From contig JAGBCV010000015.1 in NCBI GenBank assembly GCA_017937845.1, forward strand, positions 1 through 38,785: a stretch of 38,785 nucleotides of DNA, written 5' to 3'. The notes beneath the pieces are model-generated. The model was not told where the DNA came from. It ran no database searches and was given only the letters and a program-made list of their open reading frames with translations. The stretch comes from Clostridia bacterium. GTDB lineage: Bacteria > Bacillota > Clostridia > Oscillospirales > CAG-272. The translations under genes were made by a program, and so were the position numbers. Within the stretch, counting starts at the first letter, position 1. Each line of letters starts with the position of its first letter. Positions 8,236-14,987 of the stretch are shown piece by piece.

Positions 8236-9777
8236 TCATGATGCCTTCTCTATCAAAGCGCGGTAAAACGGCACAAGGCTCGCATCCTTTTCGTTTACCA
8301 ATTCCAAGATATGCTCCTCCCAACCGTCCTCCGCATAATAAGCGGGGATATCGTAAAAGGTCGCGCCGCGTTCCGCCTCGGGTAAAAGCAACCAAACGTA
8401 ATAATCGAGAAGCGCCCAATCCGAGAGGACAACGATATGTGCATAATCCATATCACCGTCTTCCTTGCGCTCGCCGTTATAGATCAGGCGAAGCCCCACA
8501 CAGCTTCTCGCTGTATTTTCATCGCAATACGTGCTGACCGCGAAAAAATCCTTTTTATCCGAGGATTCCACAATGACCGTCGAGATGAATCGGTCGAGAT
8601 AACAAAAATTATCCGTATTGACGTATGCCAGCTCCCCTGTTTGCGTTGCATATCGGCAAAGAGAAAGTTGATTCAGCCGTCCCTTTTGCGAAAAGGCATG
8701 ATAAAGCTCCCCTTTCATCATATGGATCCCGCTTTTCGGAGAATCCTCCTGCATATATGAAAAGCAGTCGCTTCCCGTTTTGATCACCGTTTTGTTGATG
8801 GGCGCAGAAAAGCTCGTTCCCATCAGGAAAACCAACGCATACACCATGACGCATATCAAGGCATAGCCCTCGCACCGATGTTTTTCCGAAAACAAGGTTT
8901 CAATCCTCTTTTTGAGTTTTTTCCCCGTACTGCTGAAGGATACGGGAAGTACGGTGCTTTTCGATGCGTAACGGATCAAAAGCTTGCCGTATGCGGCGCG
9001 ATCCTCGCCGCTTTTGTATTCCGTCATTTTGGCATCGCAGGATTCTTCACATACGGCAAACAACGTATGCACGAACGGAACGATGGGGAGATAAAACCAG
9101 TACATCACGGAAACAGCCACCAGCGCCAAACGAAACAGAGAATCGTGTTGCTTGCAATGGCAAAGCTCATGACCGAGCAGCATTTCCGCATCCTCTCCGC
9201 AGACGTTGCTCGGCATGACCACTTTTTGATGAATCACGCCAAAGGTAAACGGCGCGCCAAGCGACAGGGCAACAGGCGCACGACACACAAGAAGTTTTGG
9301 TCTTCTCTGTATTTCCATTTTTCCGCACAGCATATCAAATTGCCAAAGAAGCTCCGAGGACGGCTCGACGAGCGAGCGCATCAGCGTTTTTCTCAAGGCG
9401 AGATGCCGATGCACTGTCCAAAGAGAGGCGATGAGAACCCCCGAAAGATACACAATGATACAGATGCGCTTCGCCAAGGAGAGCGTTTCATCCTCACGAT
9501 CTTGCACCGAGGGCTCTCCACTTTCGGATATGACAGCCGTGGAATCACCCTTATGAAAATCGACCGTCACCGTTTCCATATCCTTACTTTCCGTCCCCAT
9601 AAAATCCGGCATCGGAATTTGAACCAATGAAATCTTGAACGGAAGTAAAAACGCCGCAAGCAAGATCAGTCCCGCGATATAGCGCGTGTTCGCTGAAATG
9701 TGCTTCCCCGCAAAATGATTGAGCAAAAGATACGCAAATGAAAGCACCGTTAAGCCAAGCAACAACGCAACGCTCAT
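8236..9777 (-). CDS. BlaR1-like M56 membrane metallopeptidase
   Basis: A 513-residue sensor-peptidase. Membrane helices lie near 1-20, 32-52, 105-122, 216-238 and 293-312. The cytosolic peptidase core has the zinc motif HELCH (203-207) with CEESCD (about 243-248) supplying the third ligand, as in peptidase family M56. In BlaR1 and MecR1 this domain cuts the BlaI or MecI repressor after an outside signal. Here the roughly 200-residue outside C-terminus has no penicillin-binding SxxK or KTG pattern, so a beta-lactam signal is unlikely and the ligand is unknown. The start is ATG 9777, overlapping the blaI stop as ATGA. A gap of 138 nt with a second promoter separates it from the paralogs. Confidence 0.9.
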   Translation of the reverse strand: MSVALLLGLTVLSFAYLLLNHFAGKHISANTRYIAGLILLAAFLLPFKISLVQIPMPDFMGTESKDMETVTVDFHKGDSTAVISESGEPSVQDREDETLSLAKRICIIVYLSGVLIASLWTVHRHLALRKTLMRSLVEPSSELLWQFDMLCGKMEIQRRPKLLVCRAPVALSLGAPFTFGVIHQKVVMPSNVCGEDAEMLLGHELCHCKQHDSLFRLALVAVSVMYWFYLPIVPFVHTLFAVCEESCDAKMTEYKSGEDRAAYGKLLIRYASKSTVLPVSFSSTGKKLKKRIETLFSEKHRCEGYALICVMVYALVFLMGTSFSAPINKTVIKTGSDCFSYMQEDSPKSGIHMMKGELYHAFSQKGRLNQLSLCRYATQTGELAYVNTDNFCYLDRFISTVIVESSDKKDFFAVSTYCDENTARSCVGLRLIYNGERKEDGDMDYAHIVVLSDWALLDYYVWLLLPEAERGATFYDIPAYYAEDGWEEHILELVNEKDASLVPFYRALIEKAS

Positions 9778-10154
9778 TTTTTGCCTTCTTTCGACGTCTT
9801 CTGATCGATCCACTTCAAGAGCGCCGAAGCATCCTCCTCGGAAAGCGTTTCTCCCTCATAAAAAGCGTTCACAAGACCCGAAAACGAGCCGTGATACATT
9901 CTTTCCACGATATTTTTGGCTTCAAAGCTCAAATATTCATCCTCCGTGATCTGCGCCGTCCAAATACGCTCCTTGCCGACCTTTTCGCTTTTCACGACAC
10001 CTTTTGATTCCAGACGGGATAAAAGCGTCAAAATCGTCTGCGCTTTCCAGCCGCGGCTGAGCTTTTCCGAAAGCACGAGCGTTGGAACCGATATTCCTCC
10101 GCAAGCCCAAACAGCCTGCATCACTTCAAATTCCGCATCGGGTAAACGTACCAT
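9774..10154 (-). CDS. BlaI/MecI/CopY-family repressor
   Basis: A 126-residue winged-helix repressor. Residues 1-75 form the DNA-binding domain: LPDAEFEVMQAVW, then LSRGWKAQTILTLLSRLESKGVV, then the wing KVGKERIW. The rest is the helical dimer part whose cleavage by the partner peptidase relieves repression in known systems. ATG 10154 follows GAGG at 10-nt spacing; a GTG 15 nt upstream is in frame but overlaps the ribosome site. It is translationally coupled to the M56 gene. The promoter at 10187-10215 carries the element also found before paralog A, so it probably represses itself and the exporter transcript. Confidence 0.92.
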   Translation of the reverse strand: MVRLPDAEFEVMQAVWACGGISVPTLVLSEKLSRGWKAQTILTLLSRLESKGVVKSEKVGKERIWTAQITEDEYLSFEAKNIVERMYHGSFSGLVNAFYEGETLSEEDASALLKWIDQKTSKEGKK

Positions 10155-10186
10155 AAAATCATACCTCACTTATTATTGTTTCTTTC

Positions 10187-10215
10187 ATTCTACACCTGTC
10201 TATTGTTTTTGTCAA
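10187..10215 (-). promoter_or_regulatory. blaI promoter with putative autoregulatory operator
   Basis: TTGACA, 17 nt, TAGAAT. The 18-bp element at 10179-10196 covers the -10 box and start region, and TACA-CC-TGTC within it is close to the TACA-N2-TGTA core bound by BlaI-family repressors. Repressor binding here should block RNA polymerase. Confidence 0.8.
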
Positions 10216-10262
10216 GAGGGTGGCGACAAAAAGAATGTCATTGCATGATTTTTTTACATATC

Positions 10263-10291
10263 TTGACAAAACCGCCGATTGATGTTATAAT
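10263..10291 (+). promoter_or_regulatory. Sigma-A promoter for the zinc-ribbon membrane gene
   Basis: Perfect TTGACA and TATAAT with a 17-nt spacer, followed by AAGGAGGT before ATG 10335. It diverges from the blaI promoter. Confidence 0.85.
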
Positions 10292-10334
10292 AGAATCAAG
10301 TAAATTTGTCAAGTCGTATTCTAAGGAGGTCATT

Positions 10335-10871
10335 ATGGTTTGTAATCACTGTCACGCTTGGCTGGAAGACGATCCCGAAATTTGTCCGATGTGCGGCAAA
10401 CGTCCCGACGAGATCGTTCGTAAAAGCTTTGATCTATACCAATTCATCATCAAGATATCCGATTTTTTGGCGCTTATCATGAACGGCATCAATATTTATC
10501 TGCTTTTGTCCTCCGCGCATTACGCCAAAAATCTGACAAACGGTCTTTTTTATGCCAAACAAGTGGCATACATACAATACCCCGCGCTGATTCCCGTCGA
10601 TATTATATTTGGTATCTTCCTTTTGATTCTTCCTGTCATCACGACACTTTCCCATTATTGGTTAAAGAAGAAACAAAACAAAGGACTTTTTCTGACCGTA
10701 GCGGGTACTGGTGCAATCGCGGCGTGGAGCATTTTATATCCCATCGTAACATACACCGTTACAGGTATCCGTTCCCCTGTTATTTATTTTTGGATGGTAG
10801 TGACTACGATCTATGTCATCGTTACCGTCGCATTTTCCGCATACTTTCTCAAACGCGATCTATACGTTTGA
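10335..10871 (+). CDS. Zinc-ribbon, four-helix membrane protein
   Basis: A 178-residue protein that opens with a zinc ribbon (CNHCHAWLEDDPEICPMCGK: two CxxC knuckles 14 residues apart), followed by a linker and four membrane helices (about 37-60, 78-103, 114-135 and 145-172). Zinc-ribbon-plus-membrane proteins of this kind are common and uncharacterised in Clostridia. The start is fixed by a perfect AAGGAGGT. It is monocistronic: a consensus promoter before it and a strong terminator 13 nt after it. An in-frame upstream extension would include the promoter and is rejected. Function unknown. Confidence 0.8.
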   Translation: MVCNHCHAWLEDDPEICPMCGKRPDEIVRKSFDLYQFIIKISDFLALIMNGINIYLLLSSAHYAKNLTNGLFYAKQVAYIQYPALIPVDIIFGIFLLILPVITTLSHYWLKKKQNKGLFLTVAGTGAIAAWSILYPIVTYTVTGIRSPVIYFWMVVTTIYVIVTVAFSAYFLKRDLYV

Positions 10872-10884
10872 TGATACGCCATAC

Positions 10885-10920
10885 AAAAAATCCGATGAAG
10901 TTATCTTCATCGGATTTTTT
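10885..10920. terminator. Bidirectional terminator
   Basis: A perfect 16-bp stem (10885-10900 with 10905-10920) and a TTAT loop, with A and T tracts on both sides. It serves the zinc-ribbon gene and the facing GH29 gene. Confidence 0.92.
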
Positions 10921-10935
10921 CGGTCATGAACCGAT

Positions 10936-12204
10936 TTATTGGATATAATACGCTTGGATATCCGTCAAACGATATCCTTCGTCGGCATCGGTGATCTTCA
11001 CTTCAAATTTCGAGCAGCGCAACGCGCCGAAACGGCAAAAGACCTTGTGTCCGACCGTTCTGCCCTCAAAAAGAAGGATCTTTTTCTTTTGATAATGAGG
11101 CAGATAGCCGTAGATTTGGAAAGAACGGATCTTTTGTCCTTCACTGAGGTCTTCCTTGAGCATCAGACAATTTGAAAGTCTGCTCTCCTTGGGAATCATC
11201 CAATCCTCGGAAAGCTCGGTATGAACCATCGTATAGGCATCGCCATCTTGGACGGGTGCGGTATACGGAAGCGGATTTCCGAAAGCGGCGCGAATTTTTT
11301 CGCCGAGAGAAAGCACTCTTTCTACGTCTGCGTCGGGCAAAAGTCCGCGGTTATCGGGACCGATATTCAAAAGGAAATTGGAGCCGTGTCCGACCGACAT
11401 TTCATACATACCGAAAAGCTCATCGACACTTTTCAGCGTTTCTTCATTCAAATCGTAAAACCAAGTCGCTCGGATCTTGCAATCACATTCGCTGGGCAAA
11501 AAAGCCGCAGATTCCAGCTTTTGCTCCTCCTTGGAAAGCTCGGAATAGTCCGTCGCCGAAACGACGAGCGGATTATGGAGAGAAGCATAGCCATCCTCGT
11601 TACCGACCCAACGAATCCCCGGCGTCCACTCGGGATCGCAAAACGTCAAAAGATCGGGCTGTAAGCGTTCCATTTCCGCAACGATGCGTTCTTTGTCATA
11701 TTCATGACCCTCAGAACCGCAACCGTCAAACCAAAGGTAATCGATCTTGCCGTAATTCGTCAAAAGTTCTGTGATCTGGGCGATGAAATATTCGTCGTAT
11801 TCCTTGGCATTGGAGAACGGAATGGCATGGCTTCCCCATTGCGCGGGAGAATAATAGAGTCCCACCTTGAGTCCGTATTTGCGGCAAGCATCCGTAAATT
11901 CACGAACCACATCGCCTTTACCGTCCTTCCATGGGGTATTGGCTACGCTGTATCGAGAATATGCAGACTGCCAAAGCGCGAAGCCGTCGTGATGCTTACA
12001 GGTCAAAATGGCGTACGTTGCGCCCGCCTGCTTCGCCACGCGGATCCACTGTTCACAGTCCAATTCCTTCGGGTCAAATCTCTCCGCGGGCATTTCGATG
12101 CCGTCCCAATCTCTGTGTCCCGGGAAAAACGAGCGGATCCCAAAATGGAAAAATACGCCAAACTCCCAATCCAAAAATGCCACCTGTCTTTGATAACCGT
12201 TCAT
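10936..12204 (-). CDS. Alpha-L-fucosidase, GH29
   Basis: A 422-residue glycoside hydrolase of family GH29, which removes alpha-linked L-fucose with retention. Signature stretches are FGVFFHFGIRSFF (15-27), CKHHDGFALW (69-78) and DYLWFDGCGSEG with the likely nucleophile D160. There is no signal peptide, so it should be cytosolic and act on imported fucosylated oligosaccharides. Residues after about 325 form a small beta-rich C-terminal domain. It is at the short end of the family's length. It has its own promoter (12261-12289) and diverges from an SGNH esterase gene, suggesting both handle host- or plant-derived glycans. The acid/base residue cannot be assigned by eye. Confidence 0.92.
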   Translation of the reverse strand: MNGYQRQVAFLDWEFGVFFHFGIRSFFPGHRDWDGIEMPAERFDPKELDCEQWIRVAKQAGATYAILTCKHHDGFALWQSAYSRYSVANTPWKDGKGDVVREFTDACRKYGLKVGLYYSPAQWGSHAIPFSNAKEYDEYFIAQITELLTNYGKIDYLWFDGCGSEGHEYDKERIVAEMERLQPDLLTFCDPEWTPGIRWVGNEDGYASLHNPLVVSATDYSELSKEEQKLESAAFLPSECDCKIRATWFYDLNEETLKSVDELFGMYEMSVGHGSNFLLNIGPDNRGLLPDADVERVLSLGEKIRAAFGNPLPYTAPVQDGDAYTMVHTELSEDWMIPKESRLSNCLMLKEDLSEGQKIRSFQIYGYLPHYQKKKILLFEGRTVGHKVFCRFGALRCSKFEVKITDADEGYRLTDIQAYYIQ

Positions 12205-12260
12205 GATATACCTCCGTTATGATCTTATCGGTCTTATGGGTAATGCTTATTTGTGCCATC

Positions 12261-12289
12261 AGCATATCACATCACCCGATTTTTGTCAA
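12261..12289 (-). promoter_or_regulatory. Promoter for the GH29 gene
   Basis: TTGACA, 17-nt spacer, TATGCT, about 60 nt before the start codon. Confidence 0.75.
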
Positions 12290-12318
12290 GCAAATCTCAT
12301 AAATTTCGATAGCCTTGA

Positions 12319-12347
12319 TTGATTTTTTTCACACATTATGCTATACT
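12319..12347 (+). promoter_or_regulatory. Promoter for the SGNH esterase gene
   Basis: TTGATT, 17-nt spacer, TATACT, then GGAAGGAGTT before ATG 12381. It diverges from the GH29 promoter 30 nt away. Confidence 0.75.
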
Positions 12348-12380
12348 GGGGACATCATAATATTGGAAGGAGTTATCAGA

Positions 12381-13412
12381 ATGAAAATATTTGAATGTAA
12401 AGACCTGCCCATCAAGGTCTTTGGTCTGATGAATTTTTATAAAAACGGAAGTCTTATGCGCCTTCCCGAAGAAATGATGGAAAAAATGCCACAGCTTCGT
12501 CAATTTGGCAGCCGCAGTACGGGCGGACGCATCGGGTTCCGAACGAATACCAAAAATCTTTATGTGAAGCTCGTTTCCAAAACCTTTATTCGAGATTCCT
12601 TTGTGCCTCAGACCGCGTCCTCCGGCTTAGACGTGTATATAGGCGAGCGAACCGAAGGAAAGTTTCTCGGAACCGTATTTCCGACGGGACTCCGCGGGAC
12701 CAACCCCAATGAATCCGAAAAAAACTTTGAGCTGCATGGCGAAATGACCGATATCACCATATTTATGCCCAAAAACGAACAGATTGAAAACGTCTATATC
12801 GGTATCGATGACGACGCGGATATCGAAGCGCCCACGCCTTATGAAAATGAAAAGCCCGTTATTTTCTACGGTTCTTCGATTACGGAGGGCGGTTGCGCGG
12901 GTCGTGTCGGCAACGCCTACAACGCGACGCTTTCCAGATGGCTCAATATGGATTACATCAACTTCGGTTTTTCGGGCAGCGCTAAGGGCGAACCCGAAAT
13001 GGCAGAATTTATCGCATCCGTTCCCATGAGCATTTTCGTGATGGATTACGATTACAACGCCCCCGACGCTCTGCATCTCCAAAAAACGCACGAGCCCTTT
13101 TATCAGATCATTCGTGAAAAAAATCCCACGCTTCCCATCATCATGCTTTCCAATCCCAATTACCGCATCAAAAAAGAGGATAGCGAAGCGCGTCTTGCCA
13201 TCATTCGCACGACCTACGAAAACGCCTTGAAAAACGGCGACAAAAACGTTTATCTTATCAGCGGTGAGAATTTCTACGATGAAAACGACCCCTATTCGTG
13301 TACGATGGATAACGTGCATCCGAACGATATCGGTATGCAACGCATGGCAAGGGAAATCCGCAAAACACTGGAACCCGTATTCAGAGAAGTCGTGGAAGCG
13401 GAAAAAATTTGA
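12381..13412 (+). CDS. SGNH/GDSL-type esterase with GxDLY-like N-terminal domain
   Basis: A 343-residue hydrolase. The N-terminal beta domain (1-150) includes GLDVYIGER, matching the GxDLY domain that precedes SGNH hydrolases. The catalytic part holds block I YGSSITEGG with nucleophile S166, block II NFGFSGSAKG, and the closing MDNVHPND with the Asp-His pair. There is no signal peptide. Relatives act on acylated sugars or other esters; the substrate is not readable. ATG 12381 has a good ribosome site; an in-frame ATG at 12315 lies upstream of the -10 box and cannot be used. Divergence from a fucosidase gene fits removal of acetyl or other esters from glycans. Confidence 0.88.
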   Translation: MKIFECKDLPIKVFGLMNFYKNGSLMRLPEEMMEKMPQLRQFGSRSTGGRIGFRTNTKNLYVKLVSKTFIRDSFVPQTASSGLDVYIGERTEGKFLGTVFPTGLRGTNPNESEKNFELHGEMTDITIFMPKNEQIENVYIGIDDDADIEAPTPYENEKPVIFYGSSITEGGCAGRVGNAYNATLSRWLNMDYINFGFSGSAKGEPEMAEFIASVPMSIFVMDYDYNAPDALHLQKTHEPFYQIIREKNPTLPIIMLSNPNYRIKKEDSEARLAIIRTTYENALKNGDKNVYLISGENFYDENDPYSCTMDNVHPNDIGMQRMAREIRKTLEPVFREVVEAEKI

Positions 13413-13426
13413 TTTTTTCTCGCCGG

Positions 13427-13456
13427 TTATAAAATAAAGCTTCATCGTACATACTA
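13427..13456 (+). promoter_or_regulatory. Sigma-G/F-like promoter
   Basis: CATACTA (13450-13456) matches the sigma-G -10 pattern CATnHTA. TTATA (13427-13431), 18 nt upstream, matches four of five positions of GHATR. No sigma-A promoter is visible here. Confidence 0.5.
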
Positions 13457-13481
13457 TTCTTATCCCACACGAAAGGATAGA

Positions 13482-13922
13482 ATGACGATGATTGAACAAG
13501 ATACGATAAAGCTCCTGCGCGAATGTGACGCAGGAATCAAAATGGGCACAAGCTCCATTGACGAGGTTTTGGACTATGTGAAATCCGATACCTTAAAAAA
13601 ACGATTGGTCGATTGCAAAAACGAGCATGACAAGCTGAATACTGAAGTTCAGGCGCGCTTGGACTGTTTCGGTGACGAGGGTAAAAATCCCAACCCCATC
13701 GCCAAGGGAATGTCCTGGATGAAGACCAACGTCAAGCTCAGCATGAATGAATCCGACCATACCATCGCCGACCTCATTACGGACGGCTGTAACATGGGCG
13801 TGAAGTCGCTGAACCGTTATCTCAACGAATACAAAGCCGCCGACGAGATCTCCAAGGATATCACAAAACGGCTCATTCATTTGGAGGAAACGCTCACGAC
13901 CGATCTTCGCGGTTATCTTTGA
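13482..13922 (+). CDS. Ferritin-like four-helix protein, DUF2383-like
   Basis: A 146-residue all-helical protein. Its pattern of four amphipathic helices (TIKLLRECDAGIKMG, a central EHDKLNTEVQARL and a final AADEISKDITKRLIHLEETL) resembles the DUF2383/PA2169 ferritin-like group. The metal ligands are not obvious. GAAAGGAT lies just before ATG 13482. A sigma-G-like promoter lies upstream and a hairpin lies 10 nt after the stop, so it is monocistronic and may be made in the forespore. Family placement is by eye. Confidence 0.75.
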   Translation: MTMIEQDTIKLLRECDAGIKMGTSSIDEVLDYVKSDTLKKRLVDCKNEHDKLNTEVQARLDCFGDEGKNPNPIAKGMSWMKTNVKLSMNESDHTIADLITDGCNMGVKSLNRYLNEYKAADEISKDITKRLIHLEETLTTDLRGYL

Positions 13923-13931
13923 AAAAAGCAA

Positions 13932-13960
13932 AAGGTGCTGTCTTTTTCAGACAGCACCTT
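13932..13960 (+). terminator. Terminator after the four-helix gene
   Basis: A perfect 11-bp stem AAGGTGCTGTC / GACAGCACCTT with a 7-nt loop. The T tract is short (CTTCAC), so strength is uncertain. Confidence 0.7.
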
Positions 13961-14096
13961 CTTCACGTCAATGACGCGCGCTAACATATTTATTATATCA
14001 TATTTGACCGTGGTTTGTAAAGAGTTTACGCAAAAGTTACCTTGAAGTTCTCCCTTTTGTATAAAAACAAGTCTTGAAATTCATATAAAATATGAA

Positions 14097-14125
14097 TTGA
14101 AATTTGGTTTTTTCTATGCTATAAT
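14097..14125 (+). promoter_or_regulatory. Strong promoter with palindrome, no gene attached
   Basis: TTGAAA, 17 nt, TATAAT. A 9-bp inverted repeat AATTCATAT/ATATGAATT (14078-14098) abuts the -35 box and could be an operator. It drives the gene-poor unit 14132-14640. Confidence 0.8.
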
Positions 14126-14131
14126 ATAGAT

Positions 14132-14640
14132 GTAAAAACAAAGGAGGTACAAACCAATGACCTACTGAGTTTAAGACTTTGATCAAAAAAGATAATAAAA
14201 TCACAATGAGATCAAAACGAAAAATCGAACACGGCGGTGTAACGCTTTATATAGATTTGGGTTGATTGAGTTGTAAATTTTAGATTCAAAGGTTTGATTT
14301 CATGTGAAATAAAACTTTCATTCAAAGTCAAAAGCGGAAAATCTCCGCTAACAAATTGTTCCTTTATCTCCGTTTTCTGGATTGCCAGGCACAGTAAAAC
14401 AGCAAGATAAATAAGAACGATTTTCAATGGTAAAAACACCTTTTGAAACGAGCGAGCAAGGAAAACAAGTGGTATTCTCATTAGAGAAAAAAAGAGTGTG
14501 AAGTGTTTGAGAGTTGTGAACGAGCGACAGAAGGTAGATTAAGAAAGTGAGGATAAACAAATGATGTTAGATATCAAAATCGAACAGAAATAACCCTTGA
14601 TTGTGAAAGAAAAAACGCAATCAAGGGTTATTTCATTTTT
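14132..14640 (+). other. Transcription unit without a real gene: RNA or decayed locus
   Basis: Between a strong promoter and a 17-bp terminator stem there is no gene-sized frame. An optimal AAAGGAGG site leads to a three-codon frame ATG ACC TAC TGA (14157-14168). Further on are an open stretch ending LYIDLG with a TGA near 14265, a 24-codon frame (14427-14501) and a 10-codon frame with its own GTGAGG site (14561-14593). No tmRNA, RNase P, 6S or SRP hallmark was seen. The unit may be a noncoding RNA with a leader or a gene ruined by frameshifts; the intact promoter, ribosome site and terminator leave both options open. Confidence 0.5.
14587..14634 (+). terminator. Terminator of the orphan unit
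   Basis: A perfect 17-bp stem (14587-14603 with 14618-14634), 14-nt loop, then ATTTTTGATG. Confidence 0.85.
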
Positions 14641-14706
14641 GATGTCAATTTTTTATAGCGGAATGAAACGGCGAGATGGATTCTCGTCTTATTTTTTTGT
14701 TTTTTT

Positions 14707-14736
14707 GCATACTGCCCTTTCAAGTCGGGCATAATA
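14707..14736 (+). promoter_or_regulatory. Sigma-G-type forespore promoter
   Basis: GCATA (14707-14711), 18-nt spacer, CATAATA (14730-14736). This meets the B. subtilis sigma-G consensus GHATR-N18-CATnHTA at every defined position. It lies 26 nt upstream of the Asn/Gln-rich gene. Confidence 0.7.
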
Positions 14737-14761
14737 CAGGCAGAGTTCAATGGGAGGTGAT

Positions 14762-14920
14762 ATGATGAACTACTGCCAATTCAGTCAAAATCAGAACCAA
14801 AACAAAAACAAGTCCAACCAGACCACTCAGCAGAATAATCAGAATCAAAACCAAAATCAGAACCAGCAGAACAGCCAAAGCAACCAGAAGACCAATCAGA
14901 ATACCAATAAAAAGCAATAA
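14762..14920 (+). CDS. Asn/Gln-rich 52-residue protein, possibly spore-specific
   Basis: A small frame with a strong GGGAGGTG ribosome site. The peptide begins MMNYCQFSQ and then consists almost wholly of N and Q with a few K, S and T, ending KKQ. Composition, length and a perfect sigma-G-type promoter recall gamma-type small acid-soluble spore proteins, which store amino acids in the forespore; I see no clear sequence homology. A second ATG (14765) is possible. A strong terminator follows 10 nt after the stop. The reading is supported by promoter, ribosome site and terminator rather than by homology. Confidence 0.7.
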   Translation: MMNYCQFSQNQNQNKNKSNQTTQQNNQNQNQNQNQQNSQSNQKTNQNTNKKQ

Positions 14921-14930
14921 GCCCTACCGA

Positions 14931-14963
14931 AAAAGCAGCACGGAAAATTTCCGTGCTGCTTTT
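14931..14963. terminator. Bidirectional terminator
   Basis: The stem AAAAGCAGCACGGAAA / TTTCCGTGCTGCTTTT is closed by a very short loop. It ends the Asn/Gln-rich gene and also suits the facing membrane-protein gene ending at 14988. Confidence 0.88.
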
Positions 14964-14987
14964 ATCCGATGAGAAATCGGTGTGTTC

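Noticed and set aside
8099..8419. N-terminal extension of paralog A
   Set aside because: It would run through a consensus promoter and overlap the peptidase gene; the paralogs start at the position matching 8098.
8236..9777. Beta-lactam sensor BlaR1
   Set aside because: The outside domain lacks penicillin-binding motifs and no beta-lactamase or PBP gene is nearby.
14212..14560. Two minus-strand frames of 70-89 codons
   Set aside because: Hydrophobic, with no ribosome site, opposite the orphan plus-strand unit; probably chance frames in AT-rich DNA.
14132..14640. tmRNA, RNase P RNA or 6S RNA
   Set aside because: None of their conserved cores or end pairings could be found.
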